This document shows, piece by piece, positions 37,126 through 45,957 of a DNA stretch of 64,000 nt. The DNA is taken from positions 1 through 64,000 of the forward strand of contig JAOHEK010000013.1 of NCBI GenBank assembly GCA_028097405.1, read 5' to 3'. How positions within the stretch are numbered: position 1 is the stretch's first letter; every line of letters starts with the position of its first letter. Below the pieces are notes generated by a model. The model saw only the letters and a program-made list of their open reading frames with translations, was not told where the DNA came from and made no database searches. The position numbers and the translations under genes were made by a program. Source of the stretch: Paracoccaceae bacterium (lineage in GTDB: Bacteria > Pseudomonadota > Alphaproteobacteria > Rhodobacterales > Rhodobacteraceae).

Positions 37126-38301
37126 ATGGCATTGCCCGAGATCGAGATTGAACCGGATGCCCCCGTGGTTGTGCCACCCGCAAGAAAACGCCCTTGGCTT
37201 TCGCCGCTTAATCAGCGTCGCTGGCGGAACTTTCAAAAGAACCGGCGCGCCTTCTGGTCGCTGATTATTTTCTGTCTGTTGTTCGGCCTAAGCCTACTGG
37301 CCGAGTTCATCGCAAACGACAAACCGATCTTGGTAAAATATAACGGCGAATACTTCATGCCGATCTTCAATTTCTATCCCGAGACGACCTTTGGCGGCGA
37401 TCTGCCTTTGGAAGCGCAATATCAGTATGAGGATATTTCCTGTCTGATCGTCTCTGGCGGTGTGATTGATTGCTATGACGATCCCGAAGGCATTCTGGCC
37501 GAGATCGAAGAGACCGGCACGGCCTTGGGCAATCCTGTCGATAAGGGCTGGATGCTTTGGCCGATCATACCTTACCGTTTCGACACGATCGTCGACATTC
37601 AAGGGGCCGCCCCGTCGCCGCCCGACGAAAACAACTGGCTTGGAACCGATGACACCAAACGCGATGTTCTAGCGCGGGTGATCTACGGCTTCCGGTTGTC
37701 GATCTTTTTCACGCTTGTCGTCACGGTGTTTGCCAGCGCAATTGGCATTTTCGCAGGTGCCGTACAGGGTTATTTTGGCGGCTGGGTCGATCTGGTGTTC
37801 CAGCGCATTCTTGAGATCTGGTCTTCGACACCGTCGCTTTTCGTGATCATCATCATGTTCGCGATCTTCGGTCGAAGTTTTTGGATGCTGGTCTTTTTGA
37901 CCGTTCTGTTCGGATGGCCCTCGCTGGTGGGAGTGGTCCGAGCTGAGTTCTTAAGGGCGCGAAACTTTGAATATGTCCGCGCGGCGCGCGCTTTGGGTGT
38001 TTCGAACGCCACGATCATGTTCCGGCACATGTTGCCAAATGCGATGGTCGCCACGGTGACGCTTTTGCCCTTTATCATCACCGGTACGATTGCGACCTTG
38101 GCGGGCTTGGATTTCCTAGGCTACGGTTTGCCGTCGTCGGCGCCGTCGCTGGGTGAGATGACCTTACAAGCCAAGCAAAATCTGCAAGCCCCTTGGCTGG
38201 GGTTCACGGCGTTTTTCACCTTCGCGATTATGTTGTCTTTGCTGGTGTTCATCTTTGAAGGCGTGCGAGATGCTTTCGATCCAAGAAAGACTTTCGCATG
38301 A
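37126..38301 (+). CDS. yejE: Peptide ABC transporter permease YejE
   Basis: The second permease, 391 residues. A cytoplasmic N-terminal part (about 45 residues) precedes the first helix. A periplasmic domain with two cysteines (ISCLIVSGGVIDCYDD) follows, then five helices with the coupling loop YVRAARALGVSNATIMFRHM. It starts three bases after yejB with GGGAGG upstream. A hairpin element separates it from yejF. Confidence 0.93.
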   Translation: MALPEIEIEPDAPVVVPPARKRPWLSPLNQRRWRNFQKNRRAFWSLIIFCLLFGLSLLAEFIANDKPILVKYNGEYFMPIFNFYPETTFGGDLPLEAQYQYEDISCLIVSGGVIDCYDDPEGILAEIEETGTALGNPVDKGWMLWPIIPYRFDTIVDIQGAAPSPPDENNWLGTDDTKRDVLARVIYGFRLSIFFTLVVTVFASAIGIFAGAVQGYFGGWVDLVFQRILEIWSSTPSLFVIIIMFAIFGRSFWMLVFLTVLFGWPSLVGVVRAEFLRARNFEYVRAARALGVSNATIMFRHMLPNAMVATVTLLPFIITGTIATLAGLDFLGYGLPSSAPSLGEMTLQAKQNLQAPWLGFTAFFTFAIMLSLLVFIFEGVRDAFDPRKTFA

Positions 38302-38343
38302 GGCCCCAATCTGATTTCACCGCGCCTTTGGCGCACCGATCCG

Positions 38344-38400
38344 CCGGTGGAGCTCTGCTCCCCCGGACCCCCTCGGGATATTTTCGGCCAGATGAAGGAG
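38344..38400 (+). repeat. Dispersed GC-rich hairpin element, copy 3
   Basis: CCGG-T-GGAGC-TCT-GCTCC-C-CCGG forms a symmetric hairpin at 38344-38366, followed by CCCTCGGGATATTTT and GGCCAGATGAAGGAG. The final AAGGAG (38395-38400) is the ribosome site for yejF, so the repeat supplies a translation signal. Confidence 0.8.
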
Positions 38401-38407
38401 CTGTCTT

Positions 38408-40006
38408 GTGAGTATGGTGCTGAAAGTACGCGATCTGAACGTGTCATTTCGTCAGGACGGCGCCGAAACCCATGCGGTCAAGAATGTGAACTACGAGATT
38501 GGCCGTGGTGAAACCGTTGCTTTGGTTGGTGAGAGTGGATCGGGTAAATCAGTGACGGCCTTGTCTGCCGTGTCCTTGTTGCCCGATAGCGCCGTGATTA
38601 CTGGATCGATAAACTATGAAGGTGCCGAGATGGTCGGTGCAGATGAAGCCGAATTGCGCCGGGTTCGTGGCAATGACATCAGCTTTATATTTCAAGAACC
38701 GATGACTTCGTTGAACCCGCTTCATACGCTGGAAAAGCAGTTGGCGGAATCGATCCTGCTGCATCAGGGCCTGACAGGCAAGGCAGCGCGTGCACGGATA
38801 TTGGAACTATTGAATAAGGTGGGCATCCACGATCCCGAGGAGCGCCTATCAAGCTATCCGCACCAATTGTCTGGCGGTCAGCGCCAACGTGTCATGATCG
38901 CCATGGCGCTGGCAAACGGGCCAGAACTGTTAATTGCGGACGAACCAACGACAGCGCTGGACGTGACTATTCAGGCGCAGATCCTTGAATTGCTTGCCGA
39001 TCTGAAAAAGGCCGAGGGCATGTCGATGCTATTCATCACCCATGACCTTGGGATCGTGCGTAAATTTGCCGACCGGGTTTACGTGATGAAAGATGGCGAA
39101 ATCGTTGAACAGGGCGAAACCAAAGCTTTGTTCGACAATCCCCAGCACCCCTACACACAAACCCTGTTGTCGGCGGAATCCACTGGTGTTCCTGATCCGG
39201 TGAACCCAAACGCCGAGGTGATCGCCGAAACCGATGCCTTGCGCATCTGGTTCCCTATTTACCGGGGACTGTTGAAACGAACCGTGGGTCATATCAAAGC
39301 GGTAAATGCGGCCACGCTGACGGTACGCGCAGGCGAAACCGTAGGTGTTGTCGGCGAAAGTGGATCGGGCAAGACCACACTTGCCTTAGCAATGATGCGG
39401 TTGATCAGCTCGGAAGGGCCGGTGCTTTTTCTGGGCTCGGACATTCAGGGTTTGACGTCGAAGGCTTTGCGACCGTTGCGCTCGGACATGCAGATTGTGT
39501 TTCAAGACCCTTTTGGATCGCTTTCGCCGCGCATGACTGTGGAAGAAATCATCGCCGAAGGACTGACGATCCACAAGATCGACCCAGCCCGTGATAACCG
39601 CGAAATGGTGGCCGAAATCATGGTCGAAGTTGGGTTAGACCCCGAAACGATGCACCGATATCCTCATGAATTTTCCGGCGGGCAACGCCAGCGGATTGCT
39701 ATTGCACGGGCGATGATTTTGCGGCCTCGGCTTGTGGTTTTAGACGAGCCGACCAGCGCATTGGATATGACCGTGCAGGTTCAGATCGTAGAACTGTTGC
39801 GGAACCTTCAGAAGAAATACCAGTTGGCCTATTTGTTTATAAGTCACGACCTGAAAGTCGTGCGCGCCTTAAGCCATAAGGTCATCGTGATGAAGCGCGG
39901 CGATGTTGTGGAGCAAGGCGATGCGGCTCAGATATTCGACGAACCGCAGACGGATTATACCCGCGAGCTTATGGCGGCGGCCTTTGATGTGAAATCCGTC
40001 GGCTGA
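38408..40006 (+). CDS. yejF: Peptide ABC transporter ATPase, double domain
   Basis: A 532-residue ATPase with two ABC domains that drives the importer. Domain 1: Walker A GESGSGKS, signature LSGGQRQR, Walker B LLIADEPT. Domain 2: GESGSGKT, FSGGQRQR, LVVLDEPT. Each domain ends with an oligopeptide/dipeptide-type C-terminal extension. It starts at GTG, seven bases after an AAGGAG that belongs to the upstream hairpin element. The tandem arrangement is typical for YejF. It ends 60 bases before a convergent VPLPA gene. Confidence 0.95.
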   Translation: MSMVLKVRDLNVSFRQDGAETHAVKNVNYEIGRGETVALVGESGSGKSVTALSAVSLLPDSAVITGSINYEGAEMVGADEAELRRVRGNDISFIFQEPMTSLNPLHTLEKQLAESILLHQGLTGKAARARILELLNKVGIHDPEERLSSYPHQLSGGQRQRVMIAMALANGPELLIADEPTTALDVTIQAQILELLADLKKAEGMSMLFITHDLGIVRKFADRVYVMKDGEIVEQGETKALFDNPQHPYTQTLLSAESTGVPDPVNPNAEVIAETDALRIWFPIYRGLLKRTVGHIKAVNAATLTVRAGETVGVVGESGSGKTTLALAMMRLISSEGPVLFLGSDIQGLTSKALRPLRSDMQIVFQDPFGSLSPRMTVEEIIAEGLTIHKIDPARDNREMVAEIMVEVGLDPETMHRYPHEFSGGQRQRIAIARAMILRPRLVVLDEPTSALDMTVQVQIVELLRNLQKKYQLAYLFISHDLKVVRALSHKVIVMKRGDVVEQGDAAQIFDEPQTDYTRELMAAAFDVKSVG

Positions 40007-40022
40007 TTATTACGTTATGTAC

Positions 40023-40048
40023 AAAAAGGGCGGCCCCCTGGACCGCCC
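40023..40048 (-). terminator. Terminator of the 192-aa VPLPA gene
   Basis: On the minus strand GGGCGGTCC pairs with GGGCCGCCC (9 bp, one G-U) over a 3-base loop, then TTTTT. It lies 25 bases past the stop of the minus-strand gene. On the plus strand no T tract follows, so it is one-directional. Confidence 0.8.
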
Positions 40049-40072
40049 AACACAATTTCTCTGACTTAAGTA

Positions 40073-40651
40073 TCAGGTCTTGCGACGACGAAGCGCTGCC
40101 AGACCACCAAGTCCACCAAGAAGCAGAAAGCCTGCCGCTGGAAGTGGAACTTCGTTTACTGAGTGTTCGAAAGAAATCGACTTAATCTTTGCTTTCATCG
40201 CGTCCTCAGTCGCCAAGATCGAGAACCAGTCACCAACCGCAACATTACCTGTCCAGGTATTATTGCTGTAGAAGTCTTGTTTCTTCACACTGCCACCATC
40301 GAAGACGATGTCAAAGTAATCATGATAGCCGTAATCACCAAAGACAATCTTGGTAATCGACACTTCCTTGCCACTTTCAAAGCCGAAAGTGAGATACTCG
40401 TCGCCCCAGCCGTCGATCCCATGAAAGTTGTCTCTCTTGGTTTTGACACCAAGGCCGTAGCCCGTCCACTGTCCAACCCGTGCGTTACTGGCATATTTTG
40501 CTCCGGCCGTAACCGTTACACCGTCAACGCCGGTGAAGCTGGAGTAGGTCGAACCATAGTAATTACCAGTGAAGTCCAAGGTCTTAGTCGCTGCAAATGT
40601 CGCAGTCCCCGTGACCATTGCTGCCAAAATAGCAGCGGCTTTCATTAACAT
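40073..40651 (-). CDS. VPLPA-CTERM surface-sorting protein
   Basis: A 192-residue exported protein with a signal peptide (MKAAAILAAMVTGTATFAA), an aromatic- and Gly-rich beta-type body, and an intact sorting tail: VPLPAAGFLLLGGLGGLAAL followed by RRRKT. Exosortase (XrtD type) is expected to cut and anchor such proteins in the envelope, often in surface polymers. No exosortase is in the window. AAAGGG precedes the first ATG. A diverged relative lies upstream at 40784-41488. Confidence 0.88.
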   Translation of the reverse strand: MLMKAAAILAAMVTGTATFAATKTLDFTGNYYGSTYSSFTGVDGVTVTAGAKYASNARVGQWTGYGLGVKTKRDNFHGIDGWGDEYLTFGFESGKEVSITKIVFGDYGYHDYFDIVFDGGSVKKQDFYSNNTWTGNVAVGDWFSILATEDAMKAKIKSISFEHSVNEVPLPAAGFLLLGGLGGLAALRRRKT

Positions 40652-40783
40652 TTTGTATACCCTTTATACTAACTGCCGAGTTTTTACTCGTTTCAACACG
40701 TTTACGTTACGCTAACTTTAAGAGATTATTAAGCGGAAAATCGCTGACATGGTGAATAACAAGGCGATATCGCGAAAATCCGC

Positions 40784-41488
40784 CTAATTGTTTCGCAATT
40801 CTGAACATTGATACTTTTTTAGGGTAAATAATCCTAGAATCGAGGACAATAACAGTAGGAATGCGGCTGGAATTGGTACGGCTTGAAGCACTGCGGGTTG
40901 ATCTATTTCGCTAAAAGTCAGGCTGGACAACCGAAACGCAGAATTTTCCGTCCAGCAATCATGGCCGTATTTGATGTCGTAACCGCAGGACGTGTATTCG
41001 GACGCGCCAATTGCAAAAGTGGTGCTTTCGAAGCCTGAACCCAGCAAAATAGTACTCGACCAATGGGACCCGCTTAGGTCGTCAACTTTATACGTCCCCT
41101 GATAGGTCAGGCTTTCACCAAGATAGAGATCGAAGCGATCCCAGTAATCGCCGAGTGTAAAGGAAAGGCGATCCAAGCTGACGACGCGATCAAACCGAAA
41201 GACTGCAACATCGTTTGCGCCTTGGGTGTCCAATTGTTCGGTACCGTCAGAATATCCGCTATCGTCGTCGCTTTTGACGCCTAGCCCACCAAATCGGAAA
41301 TGACCGGCCTCGGCAGTACCGCGCTGCACGACGCCGTCGACCTCGGTTGCGCCTTCAATGATTACGCCTGACACGTCGCTGCTTTTCTGCCAGCCTGAGC
41401 TTTCCATGTGTTGAAAGTTTAGTGTTGTCGCAGCAACCGGAAACGCCAAAATGGCGAAGGAAAAACCAAGCAAAAGATGGCGGACCAT
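40784..41488 (-). CDS. VPxPA-CTERM-like surface protein, diverged
   Basis: A 234-residue exported protein from the ATG at 41488 (GAGG upstream). The body shares several features with the 192-residue neighbour, such as a GLGVK segment and LGDYWDRFDLYL against GDYGYHDYFDIVF, so the two look like old tandem duplicates. The tail is VPIPAAFLLLLSSILGLFTL then KK and a further nine residues (YQCSELRNN), a weaker sorting signal than normal. A pair of cysteines (SCGYDIKYGHDC) is unique to this copy. Confidence 0.75.
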   Translation of the reverse strand: MVRHLLLGFSFAILAFPVAATTLNFQHMESSGWQKSSDVSGVIIEGATEVDGVVQRGTAEAGHFRFGGLGVKSDDDSGYSDGTEQLDTQGANDVAVFRFDRVVSLDRLSFTLGDYWDRFDLYLGESLTYQGTYKVDDLSGSHWSSTILLGSGFESTTFAIGASEYTSCGYDIKYGHDCWTENSAFRLSSLTFSEIDQPAVLQAVPIPAAFLLLLSSILGLFTLKKYQCSELRNN

Positions 41489-41670
41489 TGAAAACCTCAA
41501 AGCGATGGCCGGCCGTTCTGGCAGCGGGTGATACGAAAGGATACCACAATTGACAGAGTTTTACCGGAAAAAGCGAGGTGCTGGTAAACAACTGCATAAC
41601 GTCTCGGCCCTTGCAGGACGTCCAAGCGCTCGTTAATTGTACGAGCGTTCAATTCTAAAAGGCTAAGTCA

Positions 41671-42813
41671 TTGGATTTCTCTTTAAGCGAAGAACAGCAC
41701 GCCATTTTCAACATGGCACAGGCCTTCGGCACCGACCGGATCGCGCCTAACGCGCGCACTTGGGAAACCGATGGCAATATTCCAAAAGACTTGTGGCGCG
41801 AGGTTGGCGAGCTGGGGTTTGGTGGATTGAACGTTAGCGAGGCGGCGGGCGGCGCGGGTTTGGGGCGTTTGGATGCCACGCTTGTTTTTGAGGCTCTGTC
41901 GCAATCCTGCGCTTCGGTCGCGGCCTTTTTATCGATCCACAATATGTGCGCCCGCATGATCGACAGTTTCGGATCAGACGAGATAAAAGCCCGCGTGTTG
42001 CCCAAGGCGATCGCCATGGACATGATCCTGTCGTATTGCCTGACAGAACCCGGCTCGGGGTCAGACGCGGCCGCGTTAAAGACGAAAGCCACGAAAACCA
42101 ACAGCGGTTGGCAGTTGACGGGCACCAAGGCATTTATCTCGGGTGGCGGATATTCGGATGCTTATATTGTCATGGCTCGATCCGGCGACGACACTCCAGC
42201 CGGCGTGTCGGCTTATCTGGTGGAAGACGGCGCACCGGGGTTAAGTTTCGGTGGGTTGGAAGACAAAATGGGCTGGCGTAGCCAACCGACCCGACAAGTT
42301 CAGTTGGACAATTGCGATATCGCAGCGGAAAATATTCTTGGGGCCGAGGGTGAGGGTTTCAAATATGCGATGACAGGACTGGATGGGGGCCGTTTGAATA
42401 TCACAGCCTGCTCAATCGGAGCCGCGCAATCCGCAATGAATATGACGCTTGCCTATATGTCCGACAGGACGGCTTTTGGAAAACCGCTCGATCAGTTTCA
42501 GGCGCTACAATTCAAGCTGGCCGATTGCGAGATTGAACTTGAAGCAGCCCGCTCGTTTCTGCGTCATGCCGCTTGGGCGCTGGACAATGGCCAAGCGGAC
42601 GCCACCAAGCGCTGTGCCATGGCGAAAGCCTTTGGTACCGAAGTCGCAAGCCGTGTGGCCGACACCTGTCTTCAACTACATGGCGGCTACGGTTATCTGG
42701 CCGACTACGGGATCGAGAAAATCGTAAGGGATCTGCGCGTGCACCGCATTCTTGAGGGCACAAGTGAAATCATGCGCGTCATCGTGGCGCGCCAAATGCT
42801 GGCTGCAAAATGA
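41671..42813 (+). CDS. Acyl-CoA dehydrogenase, likely isobutyryl-CoA dehydrogenase
   Basis: An FAD enzyme of 380 residues that oxidises a short branched acyl-CoA. It starts at TTG (MDFSLSEEQHAIF). Visible motifs are the FAD/substrate segment CLTEPGSGSDAAALKTKA, the DRTAFGKPLDQFQALQFKLAD signature and the C-terminal LQLHGGYGYLADYGIEK with the ILEGTSEIMR end. The next two genes are 3-hydroxyisobutyryl-CoA hydrolase and 3-hydroxyisobutyrate dehydrogenase, which places this enzyme in valine breakdown. The stop overlaps the next start. Confidence 0.9.
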   Translation: MDFSLSEEQHAIFNMAQAFGTDRIAPNARTWETDGNIPKDLWREVGELGFGGLNVSEAAGGAGLGRLDATLVFEALSQSCASVAAFLSIHNMCARMIDSFGSDEIKARVLPKAIAMDMILSYCLTEPGSGSDAAALKTKATKTNSGWQLTGTKAFISGGGYSDAYIVMARSGDDTPAGVSAYLVEDGAPGLSFGGLEDKMGWRSQPTRQVQLDNCDIAAENILGAEGEGFKYAMTGLDGGRLNITACSIGAAQSAMNMTLAYMSDRTAFGKPLDQFQALQFKLADCEIELEAARSFLRHAAWALDNGQADATKRCAMAKAFGTEVASRVADTCLQLHGGYGYLADYGIEKIVRDLRVHRILEGTSEIMRVIVARQMLAAK

Positions 42814-43853
42814 GCGATATTCTTATCCGCAAAGTCGGGCGTACGGGGCGGATCACGCTAAACCGGCCTCAGTCGCTGAACGCCGTGTCGCTGTCTATGA
42901 TCCACGCGATTGAGGCGATCTTGCCGGATTGGGCGCAAGACGACGACATCACCATGGTGGTGATCGATGCCGCAGGCGATAAAGCCTTCTCAGCGGGCGG
43001 TGACATCGCGGATATTTACGGCGCATTGACTAAGGGTGTGTTCGATAAGGCGCGTCACTTCTGGCGCGAAGAATATCCGGTTAATGCAGCCCTTTTCCAT
43101 TTCCCTAAACCGGTGGCAAGCTTCTTGCAGGGCTTCACCATGGGCGGCGGTGTCGGCGTCGGGTGTCATGCATCGCACCGTGTGGTGGGTGACAGTTCCC
43201 GGATCGCAATGCCCGAGTGCGGCATTGGATTGGTTCCAGATGTGGGCGGGTCTTTGTTGTTGGCCCGTGCACCGGGGCGCATCGGCGAATACATGGGCAC
43301 GACGTCCTACCGGATGGATGCGAGAGACGCGATTTTTGCCGGGTTCGCAGATTACTACATCGCGGAAGCCAATTGGCCCGCACTGATCACCGAATTGGAG
43401 CAGACCGGCGATTGGACCAAGATCGACGCCGCCGCACTCCCGATCCCCAGCGGCAAACTTGAAGAGGCCCAGCCGCAAATTGATGCCTTTTTCGCGGGTG
43501 AAACCTTGCGCGATATTTTAACGCTGCTCGCACGGTCGGACGACGTATGGGCCAGCGCAACATTGCAGCGTCTAGCGACGCAAGCACCACTGGCCACCGC
43601 GTCAACCATTGAGCTGATCCACCGTGTGCGCACAACCGACCGGATCGAAACCGCACTGACCAACGAGTACCGCTACGTCCACCGCGCCGCCGAACAGGGC
43701 GATTTCCGCGAGGGCATCCGCGCGGCGATCATCGACAAAGACAAAGCACCCAAGTGGCAGCATGGAGCTTTGGATGCTGTGACACCCAGCAACGTGTCCA
43801 CAATGTTGATGCCCCTTGGCGACGATGAGTTAAAACTGGAGACCACACCATGA
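42810..43853 (+). CDS. 3-hydroxyisobutyryl-CoA hydrolase
   Basis: A crotonase-fold thioesterase of 347 residues that frees 3-hydroxyisobutyrate in valine breakdown. The oxyanion-hole segments FSAGGDIADIYG and GFTMGGGVGVGCHASHRV, and the catalytic region MPECGIGLVPDVGGSLLLAR, identify the HIBCH group rather than plain enoyl-CoA hydratases. Overlaps of four bases at both ends (ATGA) show tight translational coupling with its neighbours. Confidence 0.92.
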   Translation: MSDILIRKVGRTGRITLNRPQSLNAVSLSMIHAIEAILPDWAQDDDITMVVIDAAGDKAFSAGGDIADIYGALTKGVFDKARHFWREEYPVNAALFHFPKPVASFLQGFTMGGGVGVGCHASHRVVGDSSRIAMPECGIGLVPDVGGSLLLARAPGRIGEYMGTTSYRMDARDAIFAGFADYYIAEANWPALITELEQTGDWTKIDAAALPIPSGKLEEAQPQIDAFFAGETLRDILTLLARSDDVWASATLQRLATQAPLATASTIELIHRVRTTDRIETALTNEYRYVHRAAEQGDFREGIRAAIIDKDKAPKWQHGALDAVTPSNVSTMLMPLGDDELKLETTP

Positions 43854-44722
43854 AAATCGGCTTTATCGGACTTGGCAATATGGGCGGCCCGATGGCGCGT
43901 AACCTTGTCGCCGCGGGTCATGACGTCAGCGCTTTTGACGTGGTCGCGCCGATCCCCGACGGCATGACGGCCAAGACCTCGGCCGCCGCTGCCGCCAAAG
44001 GGGCCGAGATCGTCATCACCATGCTGCCAAATGGCGCGATCCTGCGCGGCGTTGCCAATGACATCATCCCGGCCATGTCGTCGGGGTCCGTTCTGCTTGA
44101 TTGTTCAACGGTCGACGTCGAAAGCGCACGCGCCGTGGCGGATCAAGCCGCCGCAACCGACGTCGGCGCGCTGGATGCGCCCGTCTCGGGCGGCATTGGC
44201 GGAGCGGAGGCCGGAACGCTTACCTTTATGGTCGGCGGCACGGACGATGCCTTTGCACGCGCAAAACCACTGTTCGACATAATGGGCCAAAAGGCCGTGC
44301 TTTGCGGCCCTTCAGGCAACGGACAAGCGGCCAAAATCTGCAACAACATGATCCTAGGCGCGACGATGATCGCCACTTGCGAAGCCTTTGCTTTGGCCGA
44401 TAAATTAGGCCTCGACCGGCAGGCGATGTTCGACGTTGTGTCCACGTCGTCGGGCTATAGCTGGACGATGAACGCTTATTGCCCAGCCCCCGGCATTGGC
44501 CCCACGTCGCCCGCCGACAATGGTTATCAGCCGGGCTTCGCCGCCGAACTGATGCTGAAGGACTTGCGGCTGTCGCAACAAGCCGCCGAAGCCGTGGACG
44601 CAGACACGCCCATGGGCGCGCGCGCGAAAGAACTGTACGAGACCTTTGTCGAAGGCGAAGGCGGCCTTGGCAAGGATTTCTCGGCCATGCTGCCCCGGTT
44701 TGAAAAGCGCGGTCGAAGTTAG
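43850..44722 (+). CDS. mmsB: 3-hydroxyisobutyrate dehydrogenase
   Basis: An NAD-dependent dehydrogenase of 290 residues making methylmalonate semialdehyde. The Rossmann motif is IGFIGLGNMGGPMARNL, the substrate motif DAPVSGGIGGAEAGTLTFMVGG, and the catalytic lysine lies in GNGQAAKICNNM. It ends the three-gene valine operon; mmsA, for the next step, is not in the window. Confidence 0.95.
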   Translation: MKIGFIGLGNMGGPMARNLVAAGHDVSAFDVVAPIPDGMTAKTSAAAAAKGAEIVITMLPNGAILRGVANDIIPAMSSGSVLLDCSTVDVESARAVADQAAATDVGALDAPVSGGIGGAEAGTLTFMVGGTDDAFARAKPLFDIMGQKAVLCGPSGNGQAAKICNNMILGATMIATCEAFALADKLGLDRQAMFDVVSTSSGYSWTMNAYCPAPGIGPTSPADNGYQPGFAAELMLKDLRLSQQAAEAVDADTPMGARAKELYETFVEGEGGLGKDFSAMLPRFEKRGRS

Positions 44723-44780
44723 GCGCGGCGATACATCGTATATGCGCCGACATTGGGGCATTCCGTCAGATCAGGTACGC

Positions 44781-45797
44781 TCAGTGAGCCGCCTTCTTCT
44801 TCTCGGGGAAAAAGACCGAGAAGACCGGCGCGATCAGCTTGTTCACAATTGGGATCAAGACCAAGCCCAAGGCCAACCCCAAAATGCCGTCTAGCGTCGC
44901 GGTAACGACCCATTTGACGAAACCTTTGGCCACGCCCAAGCTTTCGGACACTGACGTCGCGATGCCCTTGATCGTCTCGTATGGGAAATGCCAGCCCAGC
45001 ACTTCCAACCCATGGACGATGATATTTCCCCCAACCCAAAGCATGGCTGCCGTTCCGATGGTTGCGATGATCGACATCAGCGTTGGCATGAATTTCACCA
45101 TGCCGCGCCCGAAACTGCGCACGAATTCGACGCGTCCGATTTGGCTGAGCTTCAAGCCTGCGTCGTCCATTTTGACCAGCAACGCAACGGTACCGTAAAC
45201 GAGCGCCGTAATTCCGATGGCCACGACCGCAAGAACGATCCCGGCACTTAACCGGCTGTCCGTTTCGATGGCCGCGAGTGAAATGGTCATGATCTCGGCT
45301 GACAGAATGAAGTCGGTTTTTATCGCACCTTTCACACGTTGTTCTTCCAAACGTGCGGCATCCAGAACCTCGGCCTCTTGGGCATGGCTTTCGGGATGCG
45401 GGTGTAAAATGTGCCAAATCTTCTCGGCACCTTCAAAGCAAAGGTAACAGCCCCCGAGCATCAGCAATGGCGTCACCAGCCAAGGCAGGAAGGCATCAAG
45501 CAACAAGGCCGCTGGTAAAAGAATGACAAGTTTGTTGAAGAAAGAGGCACGCGCGATTTTCCAGATGATCGGCAATTCACGTGCCGCAGGCAGGCCAGTC
45601 ACGTACTTTGGTGTCACCGCCGCGTCGTCAATCACAACCCCAGCCGCCTTCATGCCAGCCTTGGCTGCATCGTCCAGAACCGTGGCACTTACTTTTGCGC
45701 CGACCTTCGCTGTTTGGCTCGCCAGATCATCCAACTGTGTGGCCGTCAGTTTAACAATCGCCGCAACGTCGTCGAGAAGTGCTAACAGCCCGCTCAT
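44781..45797 (-). CDS. DUF808 family membrane protein (YedI-like)
   Basis: A 338-residue inner-membrane protein. The opening MSGLLALLDDVAAIVKLTATQLDDLA and the KVSATVLDDAAV-like repeat are hallmarks of DUF808, whose function is unknown. Several hydrophobic helices follow and the end is basic (FFPEKKKAAH). GTGAGG precedes the ATG. It stands alone and converges on mmsB. Confidence 0.85.
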   Translation of the reverse strand: MSGLLALLDDVAAIVKLTATQLDDLASQTAKVGAKVSATVLDDAAKAGMKAAGVVIDDAAVTPKYVTGLPAARELPIIWKIARASFFNKLVILLPAALLLDAFLPWLVTPLLMLGGCYLCFEGAEKIWHILHPHPESHAQEAEVLDAARLEEQRVKGAIKTDFILSAEIMTISLAAIETDSRLSAGIVLAVVAIGITALVYGTVALLVKMDDAGLKLSQIGRVEFVRSFGRGMVKFMPTLMSIIATIGTAAMLWVGGNIIVHGLEVLGWHFPYETIKGIATSVSESLGVAKGFVKWVVTATLDGILGLALGLVLIPIVNKLIAPVFSVFFPEKKKAAH

Positions 45798-45957
45798 AAT
45801 GCCTCACCTTCGTCCCAAAGGGGTTAACCTTGTGCTTGGCACAAGTCGATTGCCGGGCTCAACCCCTTGGGCAAACTTAACCTGGGGTAAATTTATCTGT
45901 AGCAACTATCCAAAAGAACCAGTTGTGTCTTAGGGTTAATAAGCGACACTAATACTT

